Notes under the pieces: model-generated | Databases searched by the model: none | What the model was told of the DNA's origin: nothing | The model's input: the letters and a program-made list of their open reading frames with translations, nothing else | NCBI GenBank assembly: GCA_016712415.1 | Contig: JADJRC010000008.1 | Span: 248,001 to 312,000 of the forward strand | DNA from: Lewinellaceae bacterium | Lineage (GTDB): Bacteria > Bacteroidota > Bacteroidia > Chitinophagales > Saprospiraceae | Direction: 5' to 3' | DNA length: 64,000 bases | Shown: positions 19,018-28,492 of the stretch, one piece after another | Layout of the letters: the number at the start of each line of letters is the position of its first letter | How positions within the stretch are numbered: position 1 is the first letter of the stretch | Made by a program: the position numbers and the translations under genes

Positions 19018-22000
19018 CTATTCCATTTCCACATCGATCCTGTTGTCCTCCGGCACCCGGTCGATCAGTTTATTGTACGGATCGATGCCGGCGCGAACTG
19101 GTTTTCCCTGTACGGTCAGCACAATGGCGTGTTCTCCGTTCCCGAGCCGGTGTTTTTTCAGATAAAGCGGTTGCGTCAGTTTTTGCCGTTGTCTTCCACC
19201 TTGTCCTCGGCAAAGATGCCGATGTCGATGAGGTCGTTGGTATCCGGCGCTTCCGATTCGTTGCCTTTTTCGTCGGCGTACATTTTTCTGGCTTTCACCT
19301 TGAGCGTGACTTCATACTGGTTGTCGCCCGTTTTCTTCGCCTTGGCACTGATCACACGGTTCTCGTACAGCGCAATCTTCAGCCAGGAGTCTTCCAGGTA
19401 ATAGTGCAGCGAATCGGGCACTACTTTTTTGACAAAATCATACAGGTCGTAACTGCCGGGGAAAGGCGGCGTTTCTTTCAAGCCAAAACTGTCGCGGAAG
19501 GCGCGGATGGCGCCATTCAGGGTTGATTCACCAACATAGTCCTGTAGGCCGTATAAAATAATACTGCCTTTCTGGTACCATTGGTACGCCCGGTTGCAAT
19601 TGATGAACACGTTTTCCTTTTTGCTTTCGTTGGCCCGGCCGCGCAGGTAGCGGTCGAGGTCGTATTTCAGAAACTGTTGCACGTTGTCCGGGCCGTATTT
19701 CTGTTTGGCGATCATGAGTGCGGAGTATTCTGCCAGCGATTCGGACACCAGGTTGGCGCCACGGGTGTAGTTGGGCGACACCTGGTGGCCCCACCATTGA
19801 TGCGCCAGTTCGTGCGCGGTCACATAATACGCGTAGTCGTAATCGTTCGGGTCGCTGAAATCGGCAAACCAGCCGAAATCTTCGGAGTACGGGATGGTAT
19901 TGGGAAACGACTGGGCGAATACAGCGTACCGTGGAAACTCGAGAATACGCACCTGCCGGAATTGGTAGGGGCCAAAATTTTGGTAGAAATAGCCCAGTCC
20001 GTCCTTGAGCGAGGCCACAAACCGGTCGAGGTTGTAGGTATGTTCGGCGTGATGGAATATCTCGATGTTCACCTCCTTGCCGTCGGGCGATACCCATTTG
20101 TCGCGAAGTACTTCGTATCGGGCCGAAACGAGGTTGAAAAAGTAGTTGATCTTGCTGTCCTGTTTGTAATGGAAGTAGTGCCGGTCGCCTTCCGTCCATT
20201 CGCGCTGCAGGTATCCAGGCGCGACGGCGATCTGGTCGGGAACGGTGCTGACAATACACTCAAAGGTCACGAAATCGGCATCATCGTTGAACAGCAGCGT
20301 CCGCTCGCCGTAAGGATCGCGGTGGGGCGGCAGGTCGTCGGGTTTTTCCGGCAGATCGTACTTCTTGCGGTCTTCGTCGCCTTCGAGTTCCAGGTTCGCG
20401 TCGTAGCCGATGGAGGGAATGCCGCCACTGGTGAAGGTGCCGTTGAAGAGCACTTCGCGGCGATAGCCATCGTTTACAAATCCCGGGTTTTCTATGGCAG
20501 TGGTTACCTCCAGCGTGGCCGTATCGCCGGGCATCATGGGGCGGGGCAGGGCGTAGATACGGTACCCGGCAGTGTCCGGTCGTGCGTAGAAAAAGGTCAT
20601 GGCAGGCCGCGGCATCAACTCGAATTGCGATACCTGAAGCGGCTGTTTGTCGAGCAGCAGGGAGTAGTGCTGGCCGTCGGCGGAGAGCAGGTGCAGGAGT
20701 CGATCCGTTGGTCGGTCTTGTTCTTTATTTTTAATACCGCCCGCATGCTGATGTTCCTTTTTTCCGGAAAAATATCGGCATACACCATCACATCGGTCAC
20801 TTTGGGCTGAAGAATGCGTTCGTATTTTTTGTATTTCTTCTCGTATTCCGACTGGAGTTTTTTCTGCTCTTTACTGCTGCGGTGTTTGTTCAACACGCTC
20901 ACGTTGTAATAGATAAAACTAGCGCTGCCGAGCCAGACGATAGCCAATGCCGCCAGCCCGACGCTGAAGCGCAGGTTCCAGCGCTGCCGGAACGCCTGCC
21001 ACCGCGCTGGAAACTTTGCTCTGCGCCCCTCGACCACAACAGCGCAGCGAGAAAAAGCAGGATGAATCCGAACGCCGTCCAGTACAGGTTGAACCCGCAC
21101 AGGGGTTGTCCGAAATGCCCGAAATCGTTCATGTCGGAAATCAGATAGCCCGGTTTGAAACTGTAGAAGGCGAGGTTGTAGCCGTATTCCAGGAAATTGC
21201 GCAGTACAAACATGACGATCCATATGCCCAGGCCGGCGAAATGGCCGATGAACTTGTTGTTCACAAGCGCATGCACAAAAAAGGCCAGCATCGCCATTTG
21301 CAGGTAATCCCAGAAGGTGATGAGGTACAAGTCGATGAAATAGTATTCAAACTTGAAATTGAAATACCCGTGCAGCACCTGTACGATGACGCCGACAGCC
21401 ATGGGCAGCGTGGCCAGCATCAGGCAAATGCCGACAATGGCGAGAAACTTAGAGCCCAGTTGCACCCAGTTCGGCACCGGCAGCGCATCGCCGATACTGG
21501 AAAAGTTGGTGGCGCGATCGCGGTGTACCGTTTCGCCCGCGTAAAACATCAGCAGGATAAAAGCGAACAGGCCATAGTTGTACGTCTTGAACAGCAACAT
21601 GTTCATCGTCAGCGGCCGGTCCGGAACGCCGTAAGTCAGGTTGCCGATCCAGTCGTCGAGAAACAAAAAGATGACCGCCCCAAGCATGATGGAGATAAAA
21701 TACGTGTCGCGGAGGATGTTCTGAAACTCCAGTTTGCCCAGGTTCCAGAGGTTCGACCAGTCGAGCCGGCGGGAGAACAGCCGGCAGGGCAACCCTGGCC
21801 GGCGCAAGCGTGCATCTTCTTTTAGCCTTTTTGCCCTTGCTTTGTTCGGCCACGAAGCCCTGGATGCTGAAGCGGAAATAGATGCCGAGCAAGGTGAGCA
21901 GTCCGATGCCCGTCCACAGAAGCCTGTTCCACAGCAGATTGCCCTGTAACGGCACCAATTGGGTATTTTGCTCTGCCGGTGTAAGGTATTTGATGGCGTT

Positions 22001-22654
22001 GGTATGGGTATTAAAAGCGAAAGGGTCGAGCATATCGACCAGGTCGCGTTTTTCAAGGTCGCGCACCAGAAAATTGGCCAGCAGGTACAGGATAAACAGC
22101 AGGATGGACGCCGAATACAATACCCGGTTGTTGCGGGTAATCGCTACCAGGCCGAAGAAAAGGCAACTGGTAAAGAACAGACTGGGCAGGAAAATCGTCA
22201 GGAAAGGCCAGAAATAGTAGGACGCCACATTGGGGCCGAAACGTTCGGGTTTGGCCCAGTCAAAAATCGGCCCCAGCCAGGAGCCGATGATGTATCCAGC
22301 AATGGCGCCCGTGCTGATCAGGACCAGCACGGAAAAAGAGCCCCAGAAACGCCCCCAGAAGTAGGCGCCGCGGGTGACGGGTGTCGACAACAGGTATTCC
22401 TTGGTCTGGTGCTCGATATCGCGGTACAGGGGCACGCCCATGACGGCCGAACTGATGAGTACGCAGTAAATGCCCAGTATGGCCATGAACCCGCTGATCG
22501 TCGCAGGGGCGTTGTGGAACACCTTTTCACTGGCGGGGGTGCCGCCGTTGGCCACAATGAGCGCCGTGAGCAGCAGCAGCACCAGAAAATATATGTAAGT
22601 AGCCGGACGACGAAGCCGGTATTTGAGTTCGAAGAGAAAAACAGAAGAGAACAT
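19018..22654 (-). CDS. ABC-2-type permease fused to an M1-family peptidase (frameshifted)
   Basis: One ~1,210-residue gene broken by at least four indels (near 21790, 21030, 20690 and 19177). The N-terminal half is two ABC-2-like membrane blocks (FELKYRLRRPATYIYFLVLLLL ...; then LEFQNILRDTYFISIMLGAVIF ... NMLLFKTYNYGLFAFILLMF), about a dozen membrane segments. The C-terminal half is a periplasmic M1 domain with the zinc motif HELAHQWWGH and third ligand in SESLAEYSALM; the canonical GAMEN loop is not seen. The last break lies in an A5 run: one more A gives GKKLTQPLYLKKH and extends the protein to 19018 (ending RIDVEME). This fusion family is known in Bacteroidota, partnered with the ATPase encoded just upstream. 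Substrate unknown. Confidence 0.82.
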
Positions 22655-22686
22655 AGCGTGGAGTTGCGGGAATGGGCGGTATTCCC

Positions 22687-23574
22687 CTATAAAGTAACGA
22701 GGTCCATTTTTGTCGAAATAGCATTGAAATACACGTCTTCCAACGAGGGTTTCATGTGTTCAAAGCCGTTGCCGGGGTTTTCGTCGGCAGCGATCCGGAT
22801 GAACAGTTTGCCTTCACTTAGGTTGGTGGCAATCACCCGGTAGGTATTCCGGTAATCGTCGACCTCGCTTTTGTCGATCGACTTCGCCCATATTTTCCCT
22901 TCCAGCATTTTGATGGCATCATGTGGCGTCCCGACGTACAATACTTCCCCGCCGCAAATAATGGCGAAGCGTTTGCACAGGGTCTGCACGTCTTCCACGA
23001 TGTGTGTGCTGAGTATGACGATGGTGCTTTCCCCGATCTCGCTCAGCAGGTTGTAAAAACGGTTGCGCTCCGCAGGGTCAAGTCCGGCAGTGGGCTCGTC
23101 GACGATCAGCAGTTTGGGATTGCCCAGCAGGGCCTGGGCGATACCGAAGCGTTGTTTCATGCCGCCGGAATACGTACCGAGGTTGCGTTTTCGGGCAGGC
23201 CACAGGTTTACTTTTTGCAGCAGCGCTTCCACGACCTGTTTGCGTTCGGCGCTGTCGGCCAGCCCCTTGAGCCGTGCAATATGGTCGAGCATCATCTCGG
23301 CGCTGACACGCGGGTAAACCCCGAATTCCTGGGGCAGGTAGCCCAGTTGACGGCGCACCTGCTCGTGTTGTTTCAGTACGTCAAGGTCGCCGAGGCGGAT
23401 GCTTCCGCTGCTGGCATCCTGCAGGGTGGCGATCGTGCGCATCAGGGTGGATTTGCCTGCGCCGTTCGGGCCGAGCAGTCCGAACATGCCCTGGGGAATG
23501 GTGAGCGAAACGCCATTCAGGGCCTGAACCCCGTTGGCGTATGTTTTCATAAGGTTTTCAATGATGAGTTCCAT
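22687..23574 (-). CDS. ABC transporter ATP-binding protein
   Basis: 295-residue ATPase partner of the ABC-2 permease-peptidase that starts 32 nt downstream. It has Walker A GPNGAGKST (about residues 34-42), the Q-loop region YLPQEFGVYP, signature YSGGMKQRFGIAQAL, Walker B LLIVDEPTAGLDP, and H-loop ILSTHIVEDV. The family (CcmA/NatA-like) couples ATP hydrolysis to export or to conformational work on the membrane. Length is normal and no break is present. The C-terminal ~80 residues carry an extra domain seen in the permease-M1-linked members. Confidence 0.9.
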   Translation of the reverse strand: MELIIENLMKTYANGVQALNGVSLTIPQGMFGLLGPNGAGKSTLMRTIATLQDASSGSIRLGDLDVLKQHEQVRRQLGYLPQEFGVYPRVSAEMMLDHIARLKGLADSAERKQVVEALLQKVNLWPARKRNLGTYSGGMKQRFGIAQALLGNPKLLIVDEPTAGLDPAERNRFYNLLSEIGESTIVILSTHIVEDVQTLCKRFAIICGGEVLYVGTPHDAIKMLEGKIWAKSIDKSEVDDYRNTYRVIATNLSEGKLFIRIAADENPGNGFEHMKPSLEDVYFNAISTKMDLVTL

Positions 23575-23669
23575 GCTGCAATATTGTTACATCCTGTTAA
23601 AAAATATTACGCGCCAGCGTATCGGCAAAAGTATTGTTTGTGAATCTTTTATTGTGGAATATCGACGAA

Positions 23670-23702
23670 CAAAAAAGCGCCCGGTCTTTACGACGGACGC
23701 TT
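23670..23702 (-). terminator. Rho-independent terminator of the UnbV gene
   Basis: Minus strand: AGCGTCC pairs with GGGCGCT (one G-U pair) around a 12-nt loop, followed by TTTTTTG. It is placed about 27 nt after the stop of the UnbV/ASPIC gene. Confidence 0.75.
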
Positions 23703-23728
23703 AACTTGTTTTCACAGCATTTTAACGC

Positions 23729-25462
23729 TCAAAATTTCATCACCTGGTGGCTTGCACTACTTCCGTTTTCAAACAAAACGCGCAGATAATAGACGCCTGC
23801 AGGTGGGTTGCCCGACAACCAGATGTTCCATTCACCGGCAGAAATCGGGGTGCTTTGCAGCGGCAGTACCCTGCCGCCTGTGTCGTACATCTCGACAGCG
23901 CTGATCTTTTCGCCTGTTTTCACCCGGAATTCCCTGCTGACGGGGTTGGGCTTCACCTCCAGCGACGCAGCCCCTTTGGGCTCCGTTACCGGCGTAAGGA
24001 TGTTGATGCCCTGCCCTTCGATGATCTTGTAAAAATTGTTGACGGCCAGGTTGGTAAACACTTCGTTCTGCCCCGAAGGCCAGCGCACTTCAAGCGAGTC
24101 GATAGTGGTCGCCTCGTTCAATCCGAAATGCTGGCGCAGGTCGTTCTGGCTCTGAAACGAGTTGTGTGCGCTTACCTGTCTGATCTGCCATACGGTGTTT
24201 CCACCCAGATCGGCCTTCAGGCGCAGGGTAGCGCCGATAGCCGAGCGGTTGCTCGGATTTCCCTGCAGGGTAAATTGCGCCCATTTGCGGTTGCCTGCCA
24301 GGGTTGTGTTGCGAAACAGCGCCCTGCCTTCACCGGGGCCGTTGGAATAAAAGTCAAGGTCGCCGTCGTTGTCATAATCGGCAAAGGCGATGCCGCAAAC
24401 ATTACTGCCTGCTGTGCCTGCCGTGACTGCGGCCGCGAACGTGCCGTCGCCGTTGTTTTTGTAATATTTTATTGCCGCTACACCGTCTTCCGTCGTCAAT
24501 ACATCGAGGTAGCCGTCGTTGTTGACGTCGCCCCAGCAGTTGGCCAGATGACTGACGGTGGTGGTGAAGGGCGTCGTTACGGATTGATAGGCGCCGCCGT
24601 TGTTGCGATAAAAGCGCGTGGGGACCAGGGCATAGTTGGTAAGGCATACGTCGAGGTCGCCGTCGTTTTCCACGTCAATAAAGTTATAGGTCTGGCCGTC
24701 CTGCGGACTCATAAACGGCGCGCCGGTGAGGCGTTGCAGGCTGAACGTGCCGTTTTCCTTGAGCATGTTTTGGTAGTTGAAATCGGGTAAGGGGCCCGGC
24801 GGATTGGCCACCGGTCCGCTGCCGATAAACATATCCATGTCGCCGTCAAGGTCATAATCGGCCCAGACGGGCACCGTATAGGCGCCCAGCATATCGGTAA
24901 ACTCATAACCGGTGATCTGGTTAAACGACCCGTCGGTACCCTGCAGGTAAAAGCGACAGGAGAAAGGGCCCGAAGGGTGGAACCCGTTGGCATGGACGAA
25001 GAGCGGATCGAGCCTGCCGTTGTTGTCGGCGTCGGCAAGGGCGCAATCCCAGGCAGAGTAGTCAGAAAAATTTGCAAGGCTGGTGTTCAACACGGAAAAG
25101 GTGGTGCCGGCATTGTTGTGGTGGACGCCCGAAATCAGGCTCGCCGTGATGCAATCCGGATGCCCGTCGTTGTCCATGTCGCCCCAACTGGAACCCGCAG
25201 CGCCCTGTCCGGTGGTGGCGCCGCTGACATTGGTGAGTTGGGAGAACTGGCCGTTGCCGTCGTTGTGGAACAGGAAGCGCTGGCTGACGAAGATATCGGG
25301 AAGGTTGTCATCGTCGAGGTCTATCCAGGCAACGCCCTTATAGGTGGCCGCCGTATTGGCGAACGAGACGAGCGAGTTGCCCGAATCGGTCACCTTCGAA
25401 AAAACACCCTGGGCGTGCAGGCACCAGGGAAAAAGCAGAAAGAGGAGCATCAGTTGTTTCAT
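23729..25462 (-). CDS. Secreted FG-GAP/VCBS repeat protein with ASPIC/UnbV domain, T9SS type A
   Basis: 577 residues from the ATG at 25462 (MKQLMLLFLLFPWCLHAQ, signal peptide). Six or more calcium-binding FG-GAP/VCBS blades with D-x-D-x-D-G-type loops (DLDDDNLPDIF, DMDNDGHPD, DYDLDGDMD, DVENDGDLD, DVNNDGYLD, DYDNDGDLD) form a beta-propeller. An ASPIC/UnbV domain follows (IGATLRLKADLGG ... QNDLRQHFGLNEA ... LEVRWPSGQ), then a type A sorting domain (VKPNPVSREFRV ... PAGVYYLRVLF). Predicted to be exported by the T9SS and to bind calcium; the ligand is unknown. A longer frame upstream to 25495 was rejected because it precedes the signal peptide. Confidence 0.88.
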   Translation of the reverse strand: MKQLMLLFLLFPWCLHAQGVFSKVTDSGNSLVSFANTAATYKGVAWIDLDDDNLPDIFVSQRFLFHNDGNGQFSQLTNVSGATTGQGAAGSSWGDMDNDGHPDCITASLISGVHHNNAGTTFSVLNTSLANFSDYSAWDCALADADNNGRLDPLFVHANGFHPSGPFSCRFYLQGTDGSFNQITGYEFTDMLGAYTVPVWADYDLDGDMDMFIGSGPVANPPGPLPDFNYQNMLKENGTFSLQRLTGAPFMSPQDGQTYNFIDVENDGDLDVCLTNYALVPTRFYRNNGGAYQSVTTPFTTTVSHLANCWGDVNNDGYLDVLTTEDGVAAIKYYKNNGDGTFAAAVTAGTAGSNVCGIAFADYDNDGDLDFYSNGPGEGRALFRNTTLAGNRKWAQFTLQGNPSNRSAIGATLRLKADLGGNTVWQIRQVSAHNSFQSQNDLRQHFGLNEATTIDSLEVRWPSGQNEVFTNLAVNNFYKIIEGQGINILTPVTEPKGAASLEVKPNPVSREFRVKTGEKISAVEMYDTGGRVLPLQSTPISAGEWNIWLSGNPPAGVYYLRVLFENGSSASHQVMKF

Positions 25463-25617
25463 GTGTCGATTTGTGTTTGGTGAACTTTTGCCCAAAACTG
25501 ACTTTTACACGTCGAAATAGAGTCAATTCCGATAAAGTTTGACCTTTCTGATGTCTCTTTGACGGGATACGACTCCGCAACCGTTTTACATTTGTCCCAC
25601 ACAACGACTACCGACCT

Positions 25618-26766
25618 ATGGTGCCCGAACCTTCCTTTGATACATGGCCCGTCATATTCCTGATTGCCGCCGTGCAAGGCTATTTTATAGCCCTGATCCT
25701 GTGGCGCTGGAAAAGCGGCAACCGCAGGGCCAACCGCCTGCTGGCCGTTCTGCTGCTGCTCTTTGCACTGACCATGTCGGAATACGTGCTGTACTGGACC
25801 AATTATATCTTTCAGTATATGCACCTGGCCAACCTGAGCGCCCAGTTCCCATACCTGTTCGGACCACTCGTCTGGCTGTACCTGCGCAGCATTTATACAC
25901 AAGAGCCGCTTCGGTTCCGGGATGCCTGGCACCTGGCGCCTTTTATACTGGCGACGGTGCTGTATTCGCCGTGGCACCTGCTCGATGCGGAACACAAACG
26001 GGAGGTGACGCTCACGCAGCATAATTTTCCTGTCAGCATGTTGGTTCTTCGCATTCTGCTCTGGACGCGTGTTGCGCACCTTCTCGGCTATGCCGTATGG
26101 AACTTCATTTATATTCGCCGCCAGCCGCAGGTAGGGGCTACCACGCGTTGGGCGATGTCGCTCAATCTGTTCTACTCCGGATTCGTACTGGCCTACACAT
26201 CTTACTTTGTCCTGATCCGCTTTCCGTTTTTCAACACCTCCTGGGATTATCACATTTCGGCGACCATGACTGCCTTTATTTACCTGATCGCATACGCCGG
26301 ATACACCCAGCGCGCGGTATTCGATGGTTACCACTGGTCTGAGCCAAATGCACCGGTCAAGTACCGCAACTCGGGCCTGACACCGGAGGCAAGCAGGTCG
26401 CTGCTGCAAAACCTGACCAGCCTGATGGTTCAGGAAAAATATTTCCAGGACCCTGAAATCAGCCTTGAAAAACTCGCTACGGCACTCCACGCAGGCAAAC
26501 ACCACGTATCCCAGGTTATTAACGAGCACCTGGGCGCCTCATTCTTTGAATATGTCAACCAACTCCGCGTGGAAGAGGCCAAACGGCTGTTGGGCGAAAC
26601 CAGCCGCAGCGACCTTCATGTGATCGAAGTGGCCTATGCCGTAGGCTTCAACAACAAAGTATCGTTTTACGCTGCTTTCAAGAGGTCGACAGGCATGACC
26701 CCGACGGAATACCGGCGGAGCCACGGGAAGAGCGACGGGGGTGAGGCGCAGCCGGGCGCTGTGTAA
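25618..26766 (+). CDS. Membrane-bound AraC-family transcriptional regulator
   Basis: 382 residues: six or seven N-terminal membrane helices (residues ~10-230; VIFLIAAVQGYFIALILW, then LLAVLLLLFALTMSEYVL) joined to a C-terminal AraC/XylS DNA-binding domain with two helix-turn-helices (LEKLATALHAGKHHVSQVIN; VIEVAYAVGFNNKVSFYAAF, then GMTPTEYRR). This architecture is common in Bacteroidota and probably senses a membrane or extracellular signal. It is divergent from the UnbV gene, with ~155 bp between starts, so it may control that gene. Start ATG/GTG at 25618. Confidence 0.85.
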   Translation: MVPEPSFDTWPVIFLIAAVQGYFIALILWRWKSGNRRANRLLAVLLLLFALTMSEYVLYWTNYIFQYMHLANLSAQFPYLFGPLVWLYLRSIYTQEPLRFRDAWHLAPFILATVLYSPWHLLDAEHKREVTLTQHNFPVSMLVLRILLWTRVAHLLGYAVWNFIYIRRQPQVGATTRWAMSLNLFYSGFVLAYTSYFVLIRFPFFNTSWDYHISATMTAFIYLIAYAGYTQRAVFDGYHWSEPNAPVKYRNSGLTPEASRSLLQNLTSLMVQEKYFQDPEISLEKLATALHAGKHHVSQVINEHLGASFFEYVNQLRVEEAKRLLGETSRSDLHVIEVAYAVGFNNKVSFYAAFKRSTGMTPTEYRRSHGKSDGGEAQPGAV

Positions 26767-26816
26767 CCCGATTTGAGCAGATTGCCACTGCCGATTGATT
26801 CCCGTATTTTTACCGC

Positions 26817-27836
26817 ATGATGGCCAACACGACCGGCGCCGTATTCCGTATTACGGCCTTATGGGCTTTTTCAGAATGTGCTTTGGGCGGTGTAATGCAC
26901 GCCTTGAAAATACCTTTCACCGGCATCATTGTGGGTGGCTTTTCGGTATTAAGCATTGGTATGCTGGCGCATGTGAGCGGGCGCAGTGCTGCCGCGATTT
27001 TGCGCGCCACGCTTTTGGTGGTGTTGGTAAAGGCTGTCGTCAGTCCGCACTCGCCGCCGACAGCCTACCTGGCGGTAGGGTTTCAGGGGCTGGCCGGCGC
27101 ATTGATCCTCAGCAGGGTGCGTCCGTTTGCGCTGGCTGCGTACCTGTTCGGCTTTCTGGCCATTCTGGAGTCGGCGCTGCAGAAAATACTCGTCCTGCTG
27201 CTGTTTTTCGGAAAGTCACTGTTCGAGGCTTTCGACCTGTTTGCAGGAGGCATTCTGGACGATTTCGGTATTCACAATGAGGTGTCCTGGTCAGTGGTAG
27301 CGGCAGGTTGCTATATCGCACTGTACGCTGCGTGGGGTCTGGTTCTGGGTTATTGGATCACCCGGCTGCCCGGCCAACTGGAACGCAGGGCTGCTGAATA
27401 TGCCCTTTTAAACTTGTCCGGGGAAACTGTGCAGGCGCCTGTTCAAGGAAAGAAAAAGAACAGGTGGCTTATGCCCTTGCTCGTGCTGGTTTTCATCGTA
27501 TCCGTATTCCTGTTTGCGGGCGGCAAGGCCTCGGGGGCGCAGAAGGCATGGTATGCCGTATTGCGTACGGCAGCAGCGTTGCTTGCCTGGTTTTTCCTGT
27601 TGCAGCCGGTCGTCGCCTGGTTTATACACCGTTGGGCAGCAAGCAGAAGTGCGTCCGAAAAAGGTGCAGTGCAACAAATTCTTGCTTCCATGCCTGAATG
27701 GCAGGCAAGTGTCGGACCCATATACCGGCATGTCGCAGCAAAACACCGGGGCTGGCGTCGGATTCGGGCATTTGTGATCGGGATGTTTGTCCTGGCGGTA
27801 TACGACATCCGGGAGACTGACGGGCAACAATTATAA
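26817..27836 (+). CDS. Hypothetical integral membrane protein
   Basis: 339 residues with about seven to eight hydrophobic helices (ITALWAFSECALGGVMHAL; GIIVGGFSVLSIGMLAHV; ILRATLLVVLVKAVV; WLMPLLVLVFIVSVFLFAG). No signal peptide and no known transporter signature are recognised. The N-terminal part has a compact Gly-rich layout as in ECF S-components or BioY-like proteins, but I cannot assign it. It sits 50 bp after the AraC regulator and 51 bp before the MobA-like gene in the same direction, which suggests co-expression. Confidence 0.6.
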   Translation: MMANTTGAVFRITALWAFSECALGGVMHALKIPFTGIIVGGFSVLSIGMLAHVSGRSAAAILRATLLVVLVKAVVSPHSPPTAYLAVGFQGLAGALILSRVRPFALAAYLFGFLAILESALQKILVLLLFFGKSLFEAFDLFAGGILDDFGIHNEVSWSVVAAGCYIALYAAWGLVLGYWITRLPGQLERRAAEYALLNLSGETVQAPVQGKKKNRWLMPLLVLVFIVSVFLFAGGKASGAQKAWYAVLRTAAALLAWFFLLQPVVAWFIHRWAASRSASEKGAVQQILASMPEWQASVGPIYRHVAAKHRGWRRIRAFVIGMFVLAVYDIRETDGQQL

Positions 27837-27887
27837 TTGTGAAAACCCAAACCGTTTTCGGCAAAAATCTGTGTGAAAACTTAAACT

Positions 27888-28478
27888 ATGACGCTACCTC
27901 CACTTCACGGCCTCATCCTTACCGGCGGACACAGCACCCGAATGGGCAGTCCGAAATGCCTGCTCGACTACCACGGCCTGCCTCAATACCGGCATGCGGC
28001 AGCATTGTTGGCGCCATTTTGTCAAAAGGTATTCCTCTCCTGCCGGGAAGCGCAACAAGACTGGTTTGAAGGGTTTTCACTGGTTTTGGATACACCGAAA
28101 TTTGGCGGGATCGGACCGCTGAGCGGGGTGCTGTCAGCCATGTACGGTTCGCCGGCGCCCCCGGCCTGGTTTGTGCTCGGCTGCGACTACCCCCTGCTGG
28201 AAAGTATCGATGTGGCGCAATTGATTGCGGCGAGAGACCCGCAACGCGTGGCTACCGCATTTTTAAACCCGGATACCGAAGCACCCGAACCGCTGATCGC
28301 GATTTACGAATCAGCAGCCCGGGATTTATTGCTCGAATGGTTTGGACAGGGGAATCAATCCCTGCGCATATTTCTGGAACGGAACGATGTTGTCCTTGTA
28401 AGGCCGGATCGACCGGCGCGACTGGAAAGTGTAGACAGGCCAGGTATCGCCGGCAGGTGCCTGGCCGGCGGCACCTGA
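27888..28478 (+). CDS. MobA-like molybdenum cofactor guanylyltransferase / NTP transferase
   Basis: 196 residues of the MobA-like nucleotidyltransferase fold. N-terminal nucleotide-binding loop: GLILTGGHSTRMGSPKCLLD (about residues 6-25), matching L-A-G-G-x-S-x-R-M-G-x-x-K. GIGPLSGVLSAM follows, then the metal-binding segment LGCDYPLLE. MobA adds GMP to molybdopterin in the final step of Moco synthesis; related enzymes act on CTP (MocA). The adjacent membrane protein and lack of other moa/moe genes here leave the exact substrate open. Confidence 0.72.
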   Translation: MTLPPLHGLILTGGHSTRMGSPKCLLDYHGLPQYRHAAALLAPFCQKVFLSCREAQQDWFEGFSLVLDTPKFGGIGPLSGVLSAMYGSPAPPAWFVLGCDYPLLESIDVAQLIAARDPQRVATAFLNPDTEAPEPLIAIYESAARDLLLEWFGQGNQSLRIFLERNDVVLVRPDRPARLESVDRPGIAGRCLAGGT

Positions 28479-28492
28479 TCGGAGGGCCCGCC

